A stretch of 64,000 nucleotides of DNA. Origin: Caedimonas sp. Lineage in GTDB: Bacteria; Pseudomonadota; Alphaproteobacteria; Caedimonadales; Caedimonadaceae. Location: positions 1 through 64,000 of the forward strand of contig JAEUKR010000023.1 in the NCBI GenBank assembly GCA_016794245.1. Direction: 5' to 3'. The notes under the pieces were generated by a model. It saw nothing but the letters and a program-made list of their open reading frames with translations. It did not search any database and was not told the DNA's origin. The position numbers and the translations under genes were made by a program. Shown one piece after another: positions 55,086-63,307 of the stretch (positions are counted from its first letter, which is position 1; each line of letters begins with the position of its first letter).

Positions 55086-55259
55086 TATACCCGTCGTCTT
55101 TCAAAATCCGGGGGAGTGAACGTGTGCCCGAAAGTTTTCAAAATCTGGGCAGGCGGACGCGCGGCGATTCTCGCGCAGCATGCTTGAAGCCTGACTATAA
55201 GAATGTGACCAGGACGAATCACGATGTCCGCCCCCGGATTTTGAAAGACGAAGGATACA
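55086..55259. repeat. Family B palindromic element, best-preserved copy
   Basis: A 174-base element. The left end TATACCCGTCGTCTTTC, then AAAATCCGGGGG, pairs almost perfectly with the right end CCCCCGGATTTTGAAAGACG...GGATACA. The interior holds GATTCTCGCGCAGCATGC and ATAAGAATGTGACCAGGACG, which match the cores at 17750 and 18024. It fills most of the gap between the cytochrome c gene and ileS, just before the ileS ribosome binding site. Confidence 0.85.
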
Positions 55260-55285
55260 TGACGTTAAACAAATAGGATGCGTTT

Positions 55286-58210
55286 ATGTCTGATTATAGG
55301 GATACGATTTTTCTGCCTCGAACGTCTTTTGCGATGAAAGCGAACTTGCGCGAGCGCGAACCGCAGATTCTCAAGTTTTGGCAAGAAAAGAAAATTTACG
55401 AGCGGATGAGAGAAAAACGCAAGGGGCGCGAGAAATTTATTCTCCATGTCGGCCCTCCCTATGCCAATGGTCATATTCATGTGGGACATGCTTTCAATTT
55501 CATTTTGAAGGATGTTATCGCGCGTATGCAACAGCTTCTCGGCAAGGATACGCCCCTGATTCCTGGATGGGATTGTCATGGGCTGCCGATCGAGTGGAAG
55601 ATCGAAGAAGCCTGTCGCGCGAAGGGTCAGTCAAGAGAAGAGATGTCGATTGCCGATTTTCGGACGCAATGTCGGGCTTTCGCAATGCGATGGGTCGACG
55701 TGCAACGCGAAGAATTCAAACGCCTGGGATTGCTGTGGGATTGGGAATATCCGTATATTACGATGGATTATGACGCCGAAGCGGACACGGTTGAAAAACT
55801 TTTGGAATTTTTGGAAAATGGCGCTCTTTATAAAGGGGTGAAGCCTGTTCTCTGGTCAGTCGTCGAAAAAACAGCTCTGGCGGAAGCCGAAGTCGAATAC
55901 CAGGATAAAACATCGACCTTCGTCTATGTCCGCTTTCCGTTGGTCGCCTCTTCCCTCTCTTCTCCTGTTTCTTCATCGGACTCTTCCGCTTTCGCAGACT
56001 CGTCCATCGTGATCTGGACGACGACGCCCTGGACGCTCCCCGGCAATCGCGCGATCGCTTATGGTCCTGACATCCGGTACGGACTTTATCGCGTTGACGA
56101 GGTTCTGGAAGAATCCGGTGCGCGCAAGGGTGAAAAGCTCGTCATCGCCACGACGCTTGCTTCGTCCTTCGCGGAAAACGTTGGTATTGAAAAGTTTACG
56201 CTGATCACGGAATTCCGTGGCGTGGATCTTGCGGGATCAGAAGCGCAACATCCACTGCATCAGCAGGGATATGACTTTAAAGTGCCGTTGATTGCAGGGG
56301 ATCACGTGACCACAGAAGCCGGTACAGGCTTTGTGCATACGGCGCCTGGTCATGGTGTGGAGGATTTTGAGGTTTGCAGGATCCATGGCATTGCTGTACC
56401 AGAGACGGTTGCCGAGGATGGAACCTATTATCCCACTGTTCCTCTCTTTGCCGGCCAGCATATTTTTAAGGCGGACAAAGCGATTCTCGAAGCCCTTGAG
56501 TGCGCCCGCGCCTTGGTCAAGGCTGGCACGATGGTTCACAGTTATCCTCATTCCTGGCGTTCAAAAGCCCCGTTGATCTATCGCGCCACGCCGCAATGGT
56601 TTATCAGCATGGAGAAGACCGGATTGCGGCAAAAGGCGCTCATGGCGATTGAAAAGGTACGCTGGATTCCTCCCCAGGGAGAAAACCGGATCCGCGGCAT
56701 GGTGGAGACGCGGCCCGATTGGTGTATTTCCCGTCAACGGGCGTGGGGCGTTCCGATCGCCCTGTTTGTGGACAAGCGGACGGGACAGCCGCTCAATGAT
56801 CCCGAAGTGAATCAACGCATCGTTGAGGCGATTCGCGCCAAAGGGGCCGATGCGTGGTTTGAGACGCCTCCCGAACATTTCCTGGGGTCAGAGCGCTCCC
56901 CTCAGGATTTTGAGCAGGTGCGGGATATTCTGGATGTGTGGTTCGACGCGGGCGCCAGTCAATATTTCGTGCTGGAAAAGCGCCCGGAAATGAAGCTTCC
57001 CGCATCGCTTTATCTTGAGGGATCCGACCAGCATCGAGGGTGGTTTCAGTCTTCCCTGCTGATCGGTTGCGGCACGCGTGGGAAAGCGCCTTATGAGGCG
57101 GTTCTGACGCATGGCTTCGTCGTTGACGAACAGGGTCGCAAGATGTCGAAATCCATGGGAAACGTGATTGCCCCTGAAAAGATCGTGGATACGCTGGGGG
57201 CGGACATCCTGCGTCTGTGGGTTGTCAGCGGTGACTTTTTGGATGATTTGCGCATCGGGACTTCTATTCTCAAGCATCAGGAAGATATCTATCGGCGCTA
57301 TCGCAACACATTGCGGTACTTGCTGGGGTCTCTCGCTGGATTCAGCAAAACGGAGATTCTGCCCGAAGAGCAAATGCCCGAGCTTGAACGTTGGATGCTC
57401 CATCGTCTGTGCCAGCTTCAACAAGCTTTTCTTTGCGCCGCGGAAACATATGAGGTGCAGGGTTTTTATGCGGCTCTTCATACTTTCTGTGCCGTTGATC
57501 TGTCCGCCCTTTATTTTGATATTCGGAAAGATGTTCTGTATTGCGATGGGGCGTCAAGCGTCCGTCGTCGAGCAACCCGTACCGTGATGGATCGTATTTT
57601 CAATGCGCTGGTTCACTGGCTTTCTCCGGTGTTATGCTTTACCGCTGAGGAGGCGTGGCAGGCGCGCTATCGAGGGCAGGAGGAGCGAGAGCAGCGTCAA
57701 GAACGAGAGGGGATGCAGGAGCGCGAGAGGAAAGACAGTCGGAATAGCGAGAGCCTCCAGCTTTCAACGTTGCCGGAATTTCCTGAAACGTGGCTGAACC
57801 CCGAGCTTGCCAGAAAGTTTGAAACCGTACGCGAACAGCGCCGCGTCATCACAGGCGCCCTGGAACAGGCACGCGCTCAAGGTTTGATCGGCTCAAGCCT
57901 TCAAGCGGAAGTAACTCTCTATGATCCTGAAAATAAGTGTGTAACAGATATGGATTTAACCGAGCTTGCGATCGTCTCGAAAGTCAGGATCGTGTGCGGG
58001 GAAATTCCTTCCTCTGCGTATCAGCTGCCGGACATACCGGATTTGGGTGTCGTCGTTCAACAGGCGCCGGGTGAGAAATGTCAACGCTGCTGGCGTGTGC
58101 TCGAAGACGTAGGGCAACAGCGTCATCCCGATATTTGTCAAAGGTGCGATGACGTCGTAGGCTGTGATCCTGAATTTAATTCTGCTTCTCGTTCTCAAGC
58201 CGAAGGATAG
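55286..58210 (+). CDS. ileS: Isoleucyl-tRNA synthetase
   Basis: IleS charges tRNA-Ile. The 974-residue class I enzyme has the HIGH-type motif in PPYANGHIHVGHAFN (about 58-67) and an editing domain (about 200-400). It has KMSKS at about 619, and the C-terminal zinc-binding site CQRCWRV ... CQRCDDVV. A low-complexity Glu/Arg-rich insertion (QEEREQRQEREGMQERER) near residue 800 is unusual and looks like a local expansion. It is followed closely by lspA. Confidence 0.97.
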   Translation: MSDYRDTIFLPRTSFAMKANLREREPQILKFWQEKKIYERMREKRKGREKFILHVGPPYANGHIHVGHAFNFILKDVIARMQQLLGKDTPLIPGWDCHGLPIEWKIEEACRAKGQSREEMSIADFRTQCRAFAMRWVDVQREEFKRLGLLWDWEYPYITMDYDAEADTVEKLLEFLENGALYKGVKPVLWSVVEKTALAEAEVEYQDKTSTFVYVRFPLVASSLSSPVSSSDSSAFADSSIVIWTTTPWTLPGNRAIAYGPDIRYGLYRVDEVLEESGARKGEKLVIATTLASSFAENVGIEKFTLITEFRGVDLAGSEAQHPLHQQGYDFKVPLIAGDHVTTEAGTGFVHTAPGHGVEDFEVCRIHGIAVPETVAEDGTYYPTVPLFAGQHIFKADKAILEALECARALVKAGTMVHSYPHSWRSKAPLIYRATPQWFISMEKTGLRQKALMAIEKVRWIPPQGENRIRGMVETRPDWCISRQRAWGVPIALFVDKRTGQPLNDPEVNQRIVEAIRAKGADAWFETPPEHFLGSERSPQDFEQVRDILDVWFDAGASQYFVLEKRPEMKLPASLYLEGSDQHRGWFQSSLLIGCGTRGKAPYEAVLTHGFVVDEQGRKMSKSMGNVIAPEKIVDTLGADILRLWVVSGDFLDDLRIGTSILKHQEDIYRRYRNTLRYLLGSLAGFSKTEILPEEQMPELERWMLHRLCQLQQAFLCAAETYEVQGFYAALHTFCAVDLSALYFDIRKDVLYCDGASSVRRRATRTVMDRIFNALVHWLSPVLCFTAEEAWQARYRGQEEREQRQEREGMQERERKDSRNSESLQLSTLPEFPETWLNPELARKFETVREQRRVITGALEQARAQGLIGSSLQAEVTLYDPENKCVTDMDLTELAIVSKVRIVCGEIPSSAYQLPDIPDLGVVVQQAPGEKCQRCWRVLEDVGQQRHPDICQRCDDVVGCDPEFNSASRSQAEG

Positions 58211-58216
58211 AAACGC

Positions 58217-58777
58217 ATGCGTTCTTTTTCGCTCAAAGGCCCCTTGTTGATGATCGTCAGCGTCTTTCTGATGGATCAGGCAACAAAAACTCTGGTTCTG
58301 GATCATTTGGCGGGGGATCCCTTGTCTTTGCCGCAAAACCCTTTGCGGTACAAGGTATTGCCCATTCTGGATTTCGTGTTAGTGTGGAATCGGGGAATCA
58401 GTTGGGGATTGTTTAACAATGCGGGTTACTACAACGCGATGATCTTCAGCGCTCTTGCCGTTGTCATTTCAATTGTTTTGGGGCTGATGTTGCGGCAAAC
58501 GCAGAGAAAACTTGTCGCCTGGTCTTTAGGATTGATCATAGGCGGCGCTTTGGGCAATCTCGTTGATCGCCTTCGCTTTGGCGGCGTTGTGGACTTTATT
58601 TATTTTCACTGGCATTCTTATGCTTTCCCGGCTTTTAATATTGCTGACGCCGCCATCACTTTTGGAGCGGGTTTGATGATTCTGGAAGAAGTCGCTGGTT
58701 CCGCCGTTAAACGCCAAGGCTTCCGGATTTCAAAGGGCGAAGGGGACAAAAAAGGAGAAAAGAATAATGACGCTTAA
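58217..58777 (+). CDS. lspA: Lipoprotein signal peptidase LspA
   Basis: LspA cleaves signal peptides of lipoproteins in the inner membrane, so it serves the many lipoproteins encoded here. The 186-residue protein has four membrane helices and the catalytic aspartates in GNLVDRLRFGGVVDFIYFHW and PAFNIADAAI. The C-terminal tail RISKGEGDKKGEKNNDA is atypical and is translated from a family B repeat end. The tail also carries the AAAGGAGAAAAG site of the next gene, which it overlaps by 11 bases. Confidence 0.95.
   Translation: MRSFSLKGPLLMIVSVFLMDQATKTLVLDHLAGDPLSLPQNPLRYKVLPILDFVLVWNRGISWGLFNNAGYYNAMIFSALAVVISIVLGLMLRQTQRKLVAWSLGLIIGGALGNLVDRLRFGGVVDFIYFHWHSYAFPAFNIADAAITFGAGLMILEEVAGSAVKRQGFRISKGEGDKKGEKNNDA
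58722..58746. repeat. Family B end within lspA
   Basis: TCCGGATTTCAAAGGGCGAA followed by GGGG matches the right end of family B. It is read in the same frame as the copy in rsmI, giving RISKGEG in both proteins. Confidence 0.6.
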
Positions 58778-59297
58778 ATGTTTGAATGCTTGGGTATCTA
58801 TTCTGGGCATAACTGTTATGGGAGCGGTGGTGACCTCTTGTGACCAGACACGTCATGCTTTGGGTCTTGAACGATCCCAACCAGATGAATTTACCGTGTT
58901 GGAGCGTCCGCCCCTGAGTGTCCCGCCAAGCCTTCATCTAAAGCCTCCCGTCACCAGAAAAACAGGGGAAGCCGAGGCCAGGGCGATCCGTCAGAAAGCG
59001 GAAAATCTGGTTTTAAAGCCAAAGCCTTCGTTGGGGACGCAATCAGCCGCTGAAACGACTTTGCTTCAAAAGGCAGGCGCTGACCAAACCCAGGCCAATA
59101 TTCGGGAAATGATTGATCAGGAAACAAATGTTGACAAGTCAGCAGAAGACTTGGGGCAGAAACTTCTCTTTTGGCAAGACCCCAAACCTCAAGGGAATGT
59201 GATCGATCCCGTCGAGGAGAGGAAAAAACTGGCGCAAGAAAAGAAGGAATCTCCAGAAAGCAAAGGGGTCTCCTCGTCGCCATCGGGATCGTTTTAA
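58767..59297 (+). CDS. DUF3035 lipoprotein (BamF-like)
   Basis: The 176-residue protein has a lipoprotein signal (MGAVVTSC) followed by DEFTVLERPPLSVPPSLHLKPP, the signature of DUF3035. In Caulobacter this family includes BamF, an alphaproteobacterial subunit of the outer membrane assembly complex. The remainder is a predicted charged, partly disordered region. It lies between lspA and two M16 proteases, a conserved alphaproteobacterial order. With bamB at 7.6 kb, two BAM components fall in this window. Confidence 0.85.
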   Translation: MTLKCLNAWVSILGITVMGAVVTSCDQTRHALGLERSQPDEFTVLERPPLSVPPSLHLKPPVTRKTGEAEARAIRQKAENLVLKPKPSLGTQSAAETTLLQKAGADQTQANIREMIDQETNVDKSAEDLGQKLLFWQDPKPQGNVIDPVEERKKLAQEKKESPESKGVSSSPSGSF

Positions 59298-59312
59298 GGT
59301 TAAGGAGTTGCC

Positions 59313-60683
59313 ATGAAGCGCATCGTTTCTGCTTTGTCCTTCATCGCTTGCATATGCCTGGGCAAGGCGTCTTTATCTTTGCAGGCTTTGCAGGCGGCGG
59401 TCTATAATCCTAAAGTTCACAAGCTTGACAATGGTCTTGAGGTGATTGTTCTTGAAAATCATCGCGCCCCGCTGGTGATTCATATGATGTGTTTCAGGGT
59501 CGGTACCAATGATAGCCCGTGGGGAAAGTCGGGACTGGCGCATTATCTGGAGCATCTGATGTTCAAGGGTCGCCCTGATTCAGCCGCGGGAAATATGATG
59601 CGGGAAGTTACGCGCCTGGGGGGAGATTTGAATGCCCAGACAACCGGAGCGTACACATTTTACCATGAAACTGTTCCCGAAGCTCATCTTGAGACGATCA
59701 TGAAACTTGATGCCGAACGTATGTCAAGGCTGGAGATCAATGATCGATGGGCTAAACCTGAAATTAATGTCATCCTGGAAGAACGGCACATGCGAGTCGA
59801 CAATACCGTTGCCGGGAAATTTATCGAGGCGCTGAACGCTAGCGACATTCGGCATCATCCCTCGCGTTTGCCGATCATCGGGTGGGCGCATGAGATCAGG
59901 AACTACACAACGAAGGACGCTCAGGATTTCTATCAGAACTGGTACGCCCCGAACAACGCCTTTCTGGTGATCGGGGGGGACGTCACTTTTGAAAAGGCGA
60001 AAAAGCTTGCTGAAAAATATTACGCCCCTATTCCCGCAAGGACTTTGCCTTCAAGATTGAAAGTAGAAGAGCCTGAAGCGTATGAGGCGCGGCAGACTTT
60101 TGAGATGACTTCCGACATGATCGAGAATCCTTTCTATGTCGAACGATATCATGCGCCGACCTTTCATCAGGCGGGAAAGGACGAATTCTATGCTCTTGTT
60201 GTGCTTGAGAATCTGTTGAGCCGCGCCGTGACAGGACGATTGACAGAATCTCTTGTGGAAAAACAGCATCTGGCGGTTCAGGTTTCAGTAAGTTATGCGG
60301 GACTTCGCACAGGTCCGGGGACATTGCAACTGATGATGGTTCCATCGCCCAAGGTAAGTTTATCGAGGCTGGAAAAAGCGCTTGCTGGTGAACTTGACAG
60401 ATTGATCAAGGCAGGCGTCACCACGTCGGAAGTGGAAAACACGAAGAACTATTTGCTGTCAGACCTCGTTTATACCCAAGATGATATCACCCAGGCGGTG
60501 CAAAATCTTGCAAGCCTGTATGCTTCCGGAATGTCGATCGACGAGATAGAAGCATGGCCCGACCGTATCAAGTCCGTGACGCTGGAGCAAGTGAACAAAG
60601 CCATGCGGAACGTTTTCGGCAATTCTCAACGGATTGTGGGGCGTCTCACGCCAAAAAGTTTTAAAACACATGGAGCTGATTGA
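59313..60683 (+). CDS. M16 zinc peptidase (pitrilysin family), catalytic subunit
   Basis: The 456-residue protein has a signal peptide (ending about residue 29) and the inverted zinc motif HxxEH in GLAHYLEHLMFKG (His77, Glu80, His81), with the downstream glutamate in the NVILEERHMR region. It is the active half of a two-protein M16B peptidase likely acting in the periplasm, related to mitochondrial processing peptidase. It is 3 bases from the partner gene. Confidence 0.93.
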   Translation: MKRIVSALSFIACICLGKASLSLQALQAAVYNPKVHKLDNGLEVIVLENHRAPLVIHMMCFRVGTNDSPWGKSGLAHYLEHLMFKGRPDSAAGNMMREVTRLGGDLNAQTTGAYTFYHETVPEAHLETIMKLDAERMSRLEINDRWAKPEINVILEERHMRVDNTVAGKFIEALNASDIRHHPSRLPIIGWAHEIRNYTTKDAQDFYQNWYAPNNAFLVIGGDVTFEKAKKLAEKYYAPIPARTLPSRLKVEEPEAYEARQTFEMTSDMIENPFYVERYHAPTFHQAGKDEFYALVVLENLLSRAVTGRLTESLVEKQHLAVQVSVSYAGLRTGPGTLQLMMVPSPKVSLSRLEKALAGELDRLIKAGVTTSEVENTKNYLLSDLVYTQDDITQAVQNLASLYASGMSIDEIEAWPDRIKSVTLEQVNKAMRNVFGNSQRIVGRLTPKSFKTHGAD

Positions 60684-60686
60684 AAA

Positions 60687-62033
60687 ATGAGAACATTTTT
60701 TATTCGGTTGACCCTTTGGGGGCCCTTGTTCTGTGTCTTGTCCTGTTTCCTGAGTCCCGCTTCCCAGGGAGCCTTAAAAATACAGGAAGTCATCTCTTCC
60801 CACGGAATCAAGGCATGGCTTGTCGAAGATCATACCATTCCAGTGATGTCCATTCGACTGAGTTTCAAGGCGGGATCAGCTTATGTTCCTGTTGAAAAAG
60901 CGGGGTTGGTGGATGTCCTGTCCCATATGCTGGATGAAGGGGCGGGGCCTTATTCCGCGCGGGAATTTAATGAAAGATTGCAAAAGCTTGCCATTGGATT
61001 GAGTTTTGGTTGCGATCTGGATGAGTTCAAAGTCTTTCTCAAAACAACGACCGAACATCGTCGTGAAGCCTTTGAGCTTTTGAAGCTTGCCTTGACGCAG
61101 CCAAGATTTGGTGCCACGGAATTTGAAAAAGTACGCTCTGCCAGTATCGCAGCCCTTAAAGCGCAGAAAAAAATGCCTGATTATCTGGCCGAAAAGGCTT
61201 TTCACGAAACTTTCATGGCAAACCATCCGTATGCGTTGCCGATATCAGGAACGGAGGAAACACTCCAGGGATTGACGCCTCATGATCTCGAAGCGTTCAT
61301 CAAAAAAGCTTTCGTAAAAGAGACGTTGACGATCGGCGTGTGCGGTGATATTACGCCGCAGGATTTAAGGATGATTCTTGATGATCTGTTTAAGGAATTG
61401 CCTGACAAATCAGCATTGCCCCCGATTCCATCATTGGCGTATCCTCGGCAAGGCGAAACAAAGGTGATTCAAGCGAACTTTCCTCAAAGTCAGTCTGTTT
61501 TTGCGCAAAGGGGGCTGAATCCCAGAGATCCTGATTATGTATTGATGGTTATTCTCAATCAGATTCTGGGCGCCTCTCCCTCTTCACGGTTATTCTCCAC
61601 AGTGCGTGTCAAAAAAGGAAATGCCTATTCAATTTCGACCTCGATTGAAAATTATGATCAAGCCTCTATTTTGTCAGGAGAGCTTGGCAGCGCCAATCAT
61701 CGCGTTTTGCCGAGTCTGGATCTTGTCCAGAAGATCTGGAGGGAAGTAAAAGAAAAAGGCGTCACGCAAGCGGAACTGGACGAGGCAAAATCTCATGTTT
61801 TGGGCGCCTTCACCTTAAACCTTGTCTCTTCTTCTCATATCGCCGAACTTGTGCATTATTATCAGCGATGGGGATATCCTGTCGATTATCCGCAGAAGCG
61901 GAACAGGCTTATTGAAAGCGTGACGCTGGAGCAAGTGAATGCGTTTGCCAAAAAATTCCTGAATCCCGATGGCTTGACTTTTATTGTGGTTGGCAAGCCT
62001 GACCCCTCGTTTTCAAAAGCTTCATCAAGATAA
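60687..62033 (+). CDS. M16-family protein, non-catalytic partner
   Basis: The 448-residue protein has a signal peptide (FFIRLTLWGPLFCVLSCFL) and two M16 domains, but the zinc motif is replaced by VDVLSHMLDEGAG, without HxxEH. It should form a heterodimer with the preceding protease and help hold the substrate, as in other paired M16B systems. It keeps the substrate-binding R/Y-type region near the C-terminus (VKKGNAYSISTSI). Confidence 0.92.
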   Translation: MRTFFIRLTLWGPLFCVLSCFLSPASQGALKIQEVISSHGIKAWLVEDHTIPVMSIRLSFKAGSAYVPVEKAGLVDVLSHMLDEGAGPYSAREFNERLQKLAIGLSFGCDLDEFKVFLKTTTEHRREAFELLKLALTQPRFGATEFEKVRSASIAALKAQKKMPDYLAEKAFHETFMANHPYALPISGTEETLQGLTPHDLEAFIKKAFVKETLTIGVCGDITPQDLRMILDDLFKELPDKSALPPIPSLAYPRQGETKVIQANFPQSQSVFAQRGLNPRDPDYVLMVILNQILGASPSSRLFSTVRVKKGNAYSISTSIENYDQASILSGELGSANHRVLPSLDLVQKIWREVKEKGVTQAELDEAKSHVLGAFTLNLVSSSHIAELVHYYQRWGYPVDYPQKRNRLIESVTLEQVNAFAKKFLNPDGLTFIVVGKPDPSFSKASSR

Positions 62034-62056
62034 CAAAGGCAAAGGATACATCGAAA

Positions 62057-63301
62057 ATGACGATGCGTAAGAGGCTTTTTCACTGTCAAAACCCCAACGT
62101 TTTAACAGCTTCGTCCGACTATAGTTCATTTTTGGAAAAGGCGATGGCAAGCTTTGAGAGAATTCAGAAAGAACGGCGAGACGGGCAATCGCCTGTTCTG
62201 GATATTGTCTATAAGACGGATGATCTTGCTTCTTTGCAAGAAACGGCTCAGGACTGGATTAAACGATTTAAAACGTTCATCGTATTGGGCACAGGAGGAT
62301 CAAGCCTTGGCGCTCAAACGCTTTGCGCCCTTCACCAATCGCTTGTTTGTCAGCTCTCTTCCTGTCGCCTCCTTTTTATGGATAATGTCGATCCGCATAC
62401 ATTTGCAGCGTTGGTTTCCGCCCTTGATTTTCAGGAAACAGGCTTTCTCGTCATTTCAAAATCCGGAACCACGGCAGAGACGATATGCCAGCTTTTGACA
62501 ATCCTGCCTCACTACACGCCGTCATCTCTTAGAGAGCATATTTTTATCCTGACCGAACCTACCTCTTCTCCCTTGCGCCAGATAGCGCAACACTACGGGT
62601 TAACATGTTTTGACCATCACAGCGGAATCGGTGGGCGTTTTTCCGTATTTACCAATGTTGGACTTTTGCCAGCCGCGGTGGCGGGTGTCGATATAAGCCG
62701 CGTTCGCCTGGGGGCTTGCCATGTTTTGGAGCATCCCCGCCATGCCCTTGAAGGAGCGGCCCTGGCGGCGACGGCTTACCATAAAGGCTACACGCAAAGC
62801 GTTTTAATGCCTTATATTGATCGTCTCTATCATTTTACTTTCTGGTTTCGTCAATTGTGGGCGGAAAGTCTGGGGAAGGCGGGGAAAGGAACGACGCCTC
62901 TGAATGCTCTGGGAACGGTGGATCAGCATAGTCAGCTCCAGCTTTATCTGGATGGTTCGCAAGACAAGCTTTTTACATTGATCCTGATGGATGTCGCCCA
63001 TCAGGGAACAAGGATTGAAATTCCGGCGAACATTCCAGACCTTGACTATCTGGCGCAGAAAACCATGGGAGATTTAATGGCGGCAGAGCAGAAAGCGACA
63101 GTGGAGACGTTGATGAACAGGGAACGACCCACCCGTGTTTTTTCTCTTTCCGGTTTGGATGAAGAAGTCATGGGCGGCCTTTTGATGCATTACATGCTGG
63201 AGACGATATTAACGGCCAACCTTCTGGGCGTGAACGCTTTTGACCAACCTGCCGTTGAAGAGGGGAAAATCCTCACACGCGCTTATTTAAAGAGTTCATA
63301 A
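62057..63301 (+). CDS. pgi: Glucose-6-phosphate isomerase
   Basis: Pgi interconverts glucose 6-phosphate and fructose 6-phosphate. The 414-residue protein belongs to the short bacterial form; the Escherichia coli enzyme is about 550. It has the sugar-isomerase motifs VLGTGGSSLGAQTLCA and VISKSGTTAETICQLL, GRFSVFTNVGLLPAAVAG, and the C-terminal catalytic lysine/histidine region. All expected motifs are present. It is followed 6 bases later by mutL. Confidence 0.93.
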   Translation: MTMRKRLFHCQNPNVLTASSDYSSFLEKAMASFERIQKERRDGQSPVLDIVYKTDDLASLQETAQDWIKRFKTFIVLGTGGSSLGAQTLCALHQSLVCQLSSCRLLFMDNVDPHTFAALVSALDFQETGFLVISKSGTTAETICQLLTILPHYTPSSLREHIFILTEPTSSPLRQIAQHYGLTCFDHHSGIGGRFSVFTNVGLLPAAVAGVDISRVRLGACHVLEHPRHALEGAALAATAYHKGYTQSVLMPYIDRLYHFTFWFRQLWAESLGKAGKGTTPLNALGTVDQHSQLQLYLDGSQDKLFTLILMDVAHQGTRIEIPANIPDLDYLAQKTMGDLMAAEQKATVETLMNRERPTRVFSLSGLDEEVMGGLLMHYMLETILTANLLGVNAFDQPAVEEGKILTRAYLKSS

Positions 63302-63307
63302 AGCCTG

